A DNA stretch of 8,208 nt from positions 1 to 8,208 of the forward strand of contig JAEWDF010000107.1 in NCBI GenBank assembly GCA_023390245.1, read 5' to 3'. This DNA comes from Pseudomonadota bacterium. GTDB taxonomy: Bacteria; Pseudomonadota; Alphaproteobacteria; Caulobacterales; Caulobacteraceae. The notes under the pieces are model-generated. The model did no database searches, was not told the DNA's origin, and saw nothing but the letters and a program-made list of their open reading frames with translations. This document shows positions 5,321 to 8,208 of this stretch, piece by piece. The position numbers and the translations under genes were made by a program. Each line of letters starts with the position of its first letter. Position 1 is the stretch's first letter.

Positions 5321-6010
5321 CTAAGGATGATGGTGAACGCGGCCGGCGCGGTAGCATTCGCAGGTCACGCGCTCCAGGGCGGCGCGGTCCAGGACGGTGA
5401 TGCGGCCGCGCGAATAGGCGATGGCGCCGGCCTTCTGCAGGCCCTGGGCCGCCTCGTTCACCGTGGTGCGCTGCGAGCCCAGCATGGAGGCGAGGTATTC
5501 CTGCGTCAGGTTCAGGGTGTTGCCGTCGACGCGGTCGTGGCAGCGCAGCAGCCATTTGGCGAAGCGCTGCTCGGCCCGGTGCAGGGCGTTGCAGGCGGTC
5601 GACTGCTCCAGTTCGCCCTGCAGGTCGGCCATGAAGCGGGCGGCGGTCTCGCGCACGCCGGACCGCTGGGCCGCCAGGGCGCGGAAGCGGGCGGCCTCGA
5701 CACGGTGGGCCGAGCCGTCGACCTGGGCCACGCTGCGGGTCGAGGAGGCGTGGGGCACGATCGAGGCGATGGCGCCGATGACGCCCTCGCGCCCGACCAT
5801 GACGGTCTCCACCGTGCGGCCGTCCTCAAGCACGGCGATGGCCGAGCAGATTCCGCTGTCGATGAAGTGCAGGTGCTCGATCAGGTCGCCCGGTTCGTTG
5901 AAGACGTGTCCCTGGGGGAATTCGATCGGAGTCGCGATGGCGAGCAACGCCTCGCGGTCGTCGGATTCCATCTCGCGGATCAATCGGTTGCCCGGCGGAA
6001 GATTACGCAT
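5321..6010 (-). CDS. Crp/Fnr-family transcriptional regulator, first of a tandem pair
   Basis: This 229-residue protein has a cNMP-binding-type barrel at about residues 20-110 (F31-P-Q-G-H-V-F, then H48-F-I-D-S-G and V72-G-R-E-G-V-I-G), a dimer helix ending E135-Q-S-T-A-C-N-A-L-H, and a winged helix-turn-helix with M176-L-G-S-Q-R-T-T-V-N-E-A-A-Q. It ends C-E-C-Y-R plus a short His-rich tail (H-H-H-P). It is clearly paralogous to the next gene and lies 51 bp upstream of it in the same direction, so co-transcription or cross-regulation is plausible. No Fe-S cysteines or full cAMP-binding cassette are seen, so the ligand is unknown. No obvious Shine-Dalgarno precedes the ATG at 6010. A GANTC site (6011-6015) touches the start codon, and a palindrome at 6045-6059 is a candidate operator. 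Confidence 0.93.
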   Translation of the reverse strand: MRNLPPGNRLIREMESDDREALLAIATPIEFPQGHVFNEPGDLIEHLHFIDSGICSAIAVLEDGRTVETVMVGREGVIGAIASIVPHASSTRSVAQVDGSAHRVEAARFRALAAQRSGVRETAARFMADLQGELEQSTACNALHRAEQRFAKWLLRCHDRVDGNTLNLTQEYLASMLGSQRTTVNEAAQGLQKAGAIAYSRGRITVLDRAALERVTCECYRAGRVHHHP

Positions 6011-6044
6011 GACTCGCGCATAGGGCGATCCGAGGGGCCATGTC

Positions 6045-6059
6045 TGTCGGAACTCGACA
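6045..6059. promoter_or_regulatory. Palindrome TGTCG-N5-CGACA upstream of the first Crp/Fnr gene
   Basis: A perfect 5-bp inverted repeat with a 5-nt spacer sits 35-49 bp before the ATG at 6010. Its symmetry and position suit a dimeric regulator such as a Crp/Fnr protein. It is not the FNR (TTGAT-N4-ATCAA) or CRP (TGTGA-N6-TCACA) consensus. Short palindromes are common in G+C-rich DNA. Confidence 0.3.
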
Positions 6060-6101
6060 CAGCGTGGCGGTATGCCGAATTCGTTTGTGAGGCGAACTGG
6101 G

Positions 6102-6302
6102 TTAGGTCCGCTGGCGTACAGACCGCTCCACCTTGCCGACCAGCCGCCCGCCCTCGAACACCTCCACGCCCTCGCAGGAGAGGTGTTCGTCCAGGCGCAA
6201 CCGCGCCGTGTTCAGGGCGGCCGCGTCTTCGGCCGCCTCGAAGAAGTCGAGCAGCGGGCGGCGGTCTTCGCCGGCGTAGAAGTGGAATTCGTAGATGGTC
6301 AA
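6102..6302 (-). CDS. Small conserved-type protein, 66 aa, TTG start
   Basis: From the TTG at 6300-6302 the protein reads (M)-T-I-Y-E-F-H-F-Y-A, then an acidic/Ala-rich helix (F20-F-E-A-A-E-D-A-A-A-L-N-T-A-R) and ends V47-E-V-F-E-G-G-R-L-V-G-K-V. This layout of a beta strand with F-H, a helix and a closing E-V-[WF]-E-G-x-R-L-V strand is what I recall from a large group of 60-75-residue alphaproteobacterial proteins of unknown function, perhaps related to DUF6894. No close in-frame ATG exists; the frame is open back to 6428 but that part is low-complexity and overlaps the recA terminator. GGGGGAA about 9 nt upstream could be the Shine-Dalgarno. The stop is 91 bp from the first Crp/Fnr gene. It has no signal peptide or membrane segment. 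The start is less certain than the gene. Confidence 0.7.
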   Translation of the reverse strand: MTIYEFHFYAGEDRRPLLDFFEAAEDAAALNTARLRLDEHLSCEGVEVFEGGRLVGKVERSVRQRT

Positions 6303-6395
6303 GGACAGCGCTTCCCCCGAAGAGGGCTTGATAGGGGCTTGCGCGGCTCCCGTCTGTCGGATGTCGACGCAAGCGGAGCCTTTATGATCGCGTCG

Positions 6396-6426
6396 GCGGA
6401 CGCGCCCGCGCACGGTCCGCGTCCGC
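6396..6426. repeat. GC-rich 9-bp inverted repeat beside the recA terminator
   Basis: GCGGACGCG (6396-6404) pairs perfectly with CGCGTCCGC (6418-6426) across a 13-nt loop. It lies between the T-run of the terminator and the small-protein gene. It has no T-run on either side that would make it a terminator in its own right. Apart from this repeat I see no convincing promoter in 6303-6429. Confidence 0.4.
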
Positions 6427-6429
6427 ATG

Positions 6430-6463
6430 AAAAAAGCCCGCCCGACACGAGGTCGGACGGGCT
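6430..6463 (-). terminator. Strong rho-independent terminator downstream of recA
   Basis: On the minus strand AGCCCGTCCGAC, a 5-nt loop and GTCGGGCGGGCT form a 12-bp stem with one G-U wobble, followed by TTTTTT (6 T's, counting the last stem T). It lies about 180 bp past the recA stop and is the only classical intrinsic terminator I find in the window. It would end recA transcripts and insulate the small-protein and Crp/Fnr genes downstream. Confidence 0.9.
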
Positions 6464-6464
6464 G

Positions 6465-6515
6465 CTCCGCCGAGCCTCGCGGGGTCGGTGGCGGGTCGCG
6501 AGGGCGACGGCGGAG
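6465..6515 (-). repeat. Long hairpin in the recA 3' region
   Basis: CTCCGCCG (6465-6472) pairs with CGGCGGAG (6508-6515), and inside it CCTCGCG (6475-6481) pairs with CGCGAGG (6497-6503). This gives 15 Watson-Crick pairs interrupted by one small internal loop, with a 15-nt apical loop. It starts 1 nt from the terminator stem, so the two hairpins stand side by side in the transcript. It may be part of a 3' UTR-derived RNA. Confidence 0.6.
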
Positions 6516-6586
6516 TGTCTTGGAGCCTGTGTCCTGAGGCAGGCCCGGCCGTATGACGGTCCTTCAGGCGACCGGGTCGAGGCGCT

Positions 6587-6638
6587 GATCGACGTTCGTC
6601 CCAACCGTTCGGAACGCGGGCGACGCCGAATGTCGATC
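6587..6638 (-). repeat. 12-bp stem directly after the recA stop codon
   Basis: GATCGACGTTCG (6587-6598) pairs with CGAATGTCGATC (6627-6638) with one mismatch, which is a G-T pair read on the plus strand. The 28-nt loop contains CGTTCGGAACG, itself a small palindrome. It lies 4 nt past the recA stop and has no T-run, so it is more likely an RNA-stabilising or sRNA structure than a terminator. Between it and 6516 I see only smaller elements, such as GCCTG...CAGGC around 6524-6543. Confidence 0.5.
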
Positions 6639-6642
6639 GATC

Positions 6643-7725
6643 CTAGCCCTCTAGGTCCTGGCCTTCGTCGGGCTCGGGCGCGCCCAGCATGTCGTCGGCG
6701 ATCTGGTTCGACGACTGGCGGACGGCCTTCTCGATCTGGGCGGCGATGTCGGGGTTGTTCTTCAGGAAGTCGCGCACGTTCTCGCGGCCCTGGCCGATGC
6801 GGGTGGAGTCATAGCTGAACCAGCTGCCCGACTTCTCGATCACCCCGGCCTTGACGCCCAGGTCGATGATCTCGCCGATCTTGGACACGCCCTCGCCGTA
6901 CATGATGTCGAACAGCACCTCGCGGAACGGCGGGGCGACCTTGTTCTTGACCACCTTCACGCGGGTCGAGTTGCCGACCACCTCGTCGCGGTTCTTGATC
7001 GCGCCGGTGCGGCGGATGTCCAGGCGCACCGAGGCGTAGAACTTCAGCGCATTGCCGCCGGTCGTCGTCTCCGGCGAGCCGTACATCACCCCGATCTTGT
7101 GGCGGATCTGGTTGATGAAGATGACGATGCACTTGGACTTGGAGATGGAGGCGGTCAGCTTGCGCAGCGCCTGGCTCATCAGACGGGCCTGGAGGCCGGG
7201 CAGGCTGTCGCCCATCTCGCCCTCGATCTCGGCGCGGGGCGTAAGCGCCGCGACCGAATCGACCACCACGATGTCCACGGCGCCCGAGCGCACCAGGGTG
7301 TCGGTGATCTCCAGCGCCTGTTCGCCGTTGTCAGGCTGGCTGACCAGCAGGTCGTCCAGGTTCACGCCCAGCTTCTGCGCATAGACCGGATCCAGGGCGT
7401 GCTCGGCGTCGACGAAGGCGGCGACGCCGCCGGCCTTCTGCGCCTCGGCGACCGTATGCAGGGCCAGCGTCGTCTTGCCCGAGGATTCCGGGCCGAAGAT
7501 CTCGATGACCCGGCCCTTCGGCAGGCCGCCGATGCCCAGCGCCATGTCCAGGCCCAGCGAACCGGTCGAGATGCTCTCGATCTCGGCCACGATCCCGGCC
7601 TTGCCCAGCTTCATCACCGAGCCCTTGCCGAAGGCGCGGTCGATCTGGGCGATCGCCGCCTCCAGCGCGCGCTGCTTGTCGCCGTCTTCCTTGCCCACCA
7701 ATTTCAAAGCCGCCTGTGAAGCCAT
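6643..7725 (-). CDS. recA: DNA recombinase RecA
   Basis: RecA binds single-stranded DNA, drives strand exchange in homologous recombination and stimulates LexA self-cleavage in the SOS response. From the chosen ATG the protein is 360 residues. It has Walker A G78-P-E-S-S-G-K-T85, catalytic E108 in V-D-A-E-H-A, Walker B I152-V-V-V-D156-S, and loop L1 around E168-G-E-M-G-D-S-L-P-G-L-Q. The allosteric Q206 is in N-Q-I-R-H-K, loop L2 spans about 210-224, and the RecA signature is A226-L-K-F-Y-A-S-V-R234. The C-terminal tail is acidic (E-P-D-E-G-Q-D-L-E). I chose ATG 7725 because AAGGGAG lies 9 nt upstream and because RecA of Caulobacter, as I recall, starts with the same xSQAALKLV. The frame stays open upstream with ATGs at 7746, 7755 and 7779 and a GTG at 7815. 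It is probably monocistronic, from its SOS promoter to the terminator at 6430-6463. Confidence 0.98.
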   Translation of the reverse strand: MASQAALKLVGKEDGDKQRALEAAIAQIDRAFGKGSVMKLGKAGIVAEIESISTGSLGLDMALGIGGLPKGRVIEIFGPESSGKTTLALHTVAEAQKAGGVAAFVDAEHALDPVYAQKLGVNLDDLLVSQPDNGEQALEITDTLVRSGAVDIVVVDSVAALTPRAEIEGEMGDSLPGLQARLMSQALRKLTASISKSKCIVIFINQIRHKIGVMYGSPETTTGGNALKFYASVRLDIRRTGAIKNRDEVVGNSTRVKVVKNKVAPPFREVLFDIMYGEGVSKIGEIIDLGVKAGVIEKSGSWFSYDSTRIGQGRENVRDFLKNNPDIAAQIEKAVRQSSNQIADDMLGAPEPDEGQDLEG

Positions 7726-7734
7726 CTTACCCGT

Positions 7735-7741
7735 CTCCCTT
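7735..7741 (-). promoter_or_regulatory. Ribosome binding site supporting the recA start
   Basis: AAGGGAG, the same motif as before the downstream Crp/Fnr gene, ends 9 nt before the ATG at 7725. The upstream in-frame ATGs have only poorer G-rich stretches (for example GGGA 4 nt before the ATG at 7746), so this site favours 7725. Confidence 0.6.
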
Positions 7742-7804
7742 GCCATGATTCCCATCTGAGCTTGGGAGAGACCCGCCATGGACCCGCCCCCGTCTGTGAG
7801 CGGC

Positions 7805-7834
7805 ACTATGTGCACGGTTTGTTCTTGTTCACAA
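7805..7834 (-). promoter_or_regulatory. Candidate recA promoter overlapping the SOS box
   Basis: On the minus strand TTGTGA (7829-7834) could be the -35 and CATAGT (7805-7810) the -10, spaced 18 nt. The start would be near 7798, leaving a leader of about 72 nt. The -35 lies inside the LexA site, which would let LexA block RNA polymerase. The boxes are only moderate matches; the position relative to the operator is the stronger argument. Confidence 0.5.
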
Positions 7835-7841
7835 GATGTTC
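7827..7841. promoter_or_regulatory. LexA (SOS) box GTTC-N7-GTTC of recA
   Basis: GTTC (7827-7830), ACAAGAT, GTTC (7838-7841) is an exact match to the direct-repeat LexA operator known from Caulobacter, Rhodobacter and rhizobia. It lies about 100 bp upstream of the recA start codon. Two further GTTC tetramers flank it at 7821-7824 and 7844-7847. This predicts DNA-damage induction of recA. Confidence 0.9.
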
Positions 7842-7896
7842 TCGTTCGGCGTCGCGGCGCGGCGGTTTTGCTGCGTCCGATTTCGACGTATCCCGG

Positions 7897-8208
7897 TCAG
7901 GGAACGGAGGCTGCGTCCACGCTTGCCGGTTCGGCGATGCGCGCCGCCAGCCCGACGCCGCAGCCCAGGATCAGGCAGGCGGCGGCCGCGGCCGCCAAGG
8001 TCCGGGCGGACATGACGGCGACCGGCGCCAGGGGGCGGGACAGCATCAGGACCAGCAGGGCGAACAGACCCAGCGCGCCCGGCAGGTCCATGCCGACGCC
8101 CAGGAAGACGCCATGCGCCTGGCCCATCAGCCAGCCGCCGCCCAGCACGGTGGCGACGGCGGCGGGCGCGAGCGCCGCCGGCCGCTCCAGCCGCGCGCCG
8201 ATCAGGGC
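7897..8208 (-). CDS. Unidentified membrane protein, C-terminal 103 residues (5' end outside window)
   Basis: The frame is open from the window edge to the TGA at 7897-7899. Hydrophobic segments at about visible residues 11-28, 42-59 and 70-90 (T-L-A-A-A-A-A-A-C-L-I-L-G-C-G-V-G-L-A) indicate at least two and probably three transmembrane helices. They are separated by short loops, for example S57-R-P-L-A-P, and followed by a 13-residue polar tail ending S-V-P. A GTG at 8148 could start a shorter 83-residue protein, but the frame continues upstream with similar composition, so I treat the gene as truncated by the window. I do not recognise the family. The stop is about 50 bp from the recA SOS box, and I see no terminator in between. 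Confidence 0.6.
   Translation of the reverse strand, partial: ALIGARLERPAALAPAAVATVLGGGWLMGQAHGVFLGVGMDLPGALGLFALLVLMLSRPLAPVAVMSARTLAAAAAACLILGCGVGLAARIAEPASVDAASVP

Noticed and set aside
5327..6331. 334-codon plus-strand reading frame across the first Crp/Fnr gene
   Set aside because: It is antisense to a gene with clear barrel and helix-turn-helix motifs; the product is Gly/Ala/Val-rich with no recognisable domain.
6303..6428. ATG start at 6428 for the 66-residue protein
   Set aside because: The extension is Arg-rich, starts just past the recA terminator and includes the inverted repeat at 6396-6426. The family-like part starts at the TTG (6302).
6430..6642. Identity as 6S RNA, tmRNA or SRP RNA
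   Set aside because: I looked for known landmarks (SRP GGAAGGAAGCAGC-like core, tmRNA tRNA-like end, 6S open-bubble layout) and found none convincing. It is left as an unnamed structured 3' region.
7848..7896. Terminator for the membrane-protein gene upstream of recA
   Set aside because: The sequence is G+C-rich with short CGCGG repeats but no proper stem followed by a T-run on the minus strand.

Overview
The window looks like chromosomal DNA of a high-G+C alphaproteobacterium, most likely of the Caulobacterales (Brevundimonas/Caulobacter type). I infer this from the RecA sequence, an alphaproteobacterial GTTC-N7-GTTC SOS box in front of recA, Caulobacter-like -10 elements (GCTANAWC type), GANTC sites and the G+C-rich third codon positions. 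No taxonomic search was possible.

Layout. 1-127 is the right end of an IS481-type insertion sequence, running rightward out of unseen DNA to the left; it abuts a TCTAGG target (128-133). Positions 129-2796 hold a leftward cluster: gpmA (glycolytic phosphoglycerate mutase), a RibD-type deaminase that lacks most of its reductase domain and is coupled to gpmA by an ATGA overlap, and a 421-residue two-module pentapeptide-repeat protein whose stop codon lies inside the IS target site. Positions 2797-2967 form a divergent regulatory gap. Rightward from it run a 25-residue single-pass membrane microprotein (2968-3045), probably leaderless, and a phosphomannomutase/phosphoglucomutase (3082-4581). From 4565 to the end everything is again leftward: two tandem paralogous Crp/Fnr-type regulators (5321-6010, then 4565-5269), a 66-residue small protein with a TTG start (6102-6302), a strong intrinsic terminator (6430-6463) preceded by a strongly structured recA 3' region (6464-6642), recA (6643-7725) with its SOS promoter (about 7805-7847), and the C-terminal 103 residues of an unidentified membrane protein (7897-8208, cut by the window edge).

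How the parts relate. Most genes are housekeeping: carbon metabolism and sugar nucleotides (gpmA, the PMM/PGM), recombination and repair (recA) and regulation (the Crp/Fnr pair). I see no defence island, CRISPR array, tRNA or rRNA. The features most worth a second look are the IS insertion exactly on a stop codon, the reductase-less RibD homolog, interlocked inverted repeats just before the RBS of the second Crp/Fnr gene, the structured recA 3' UTR, and a four-fold GTTC array around the SOS box.
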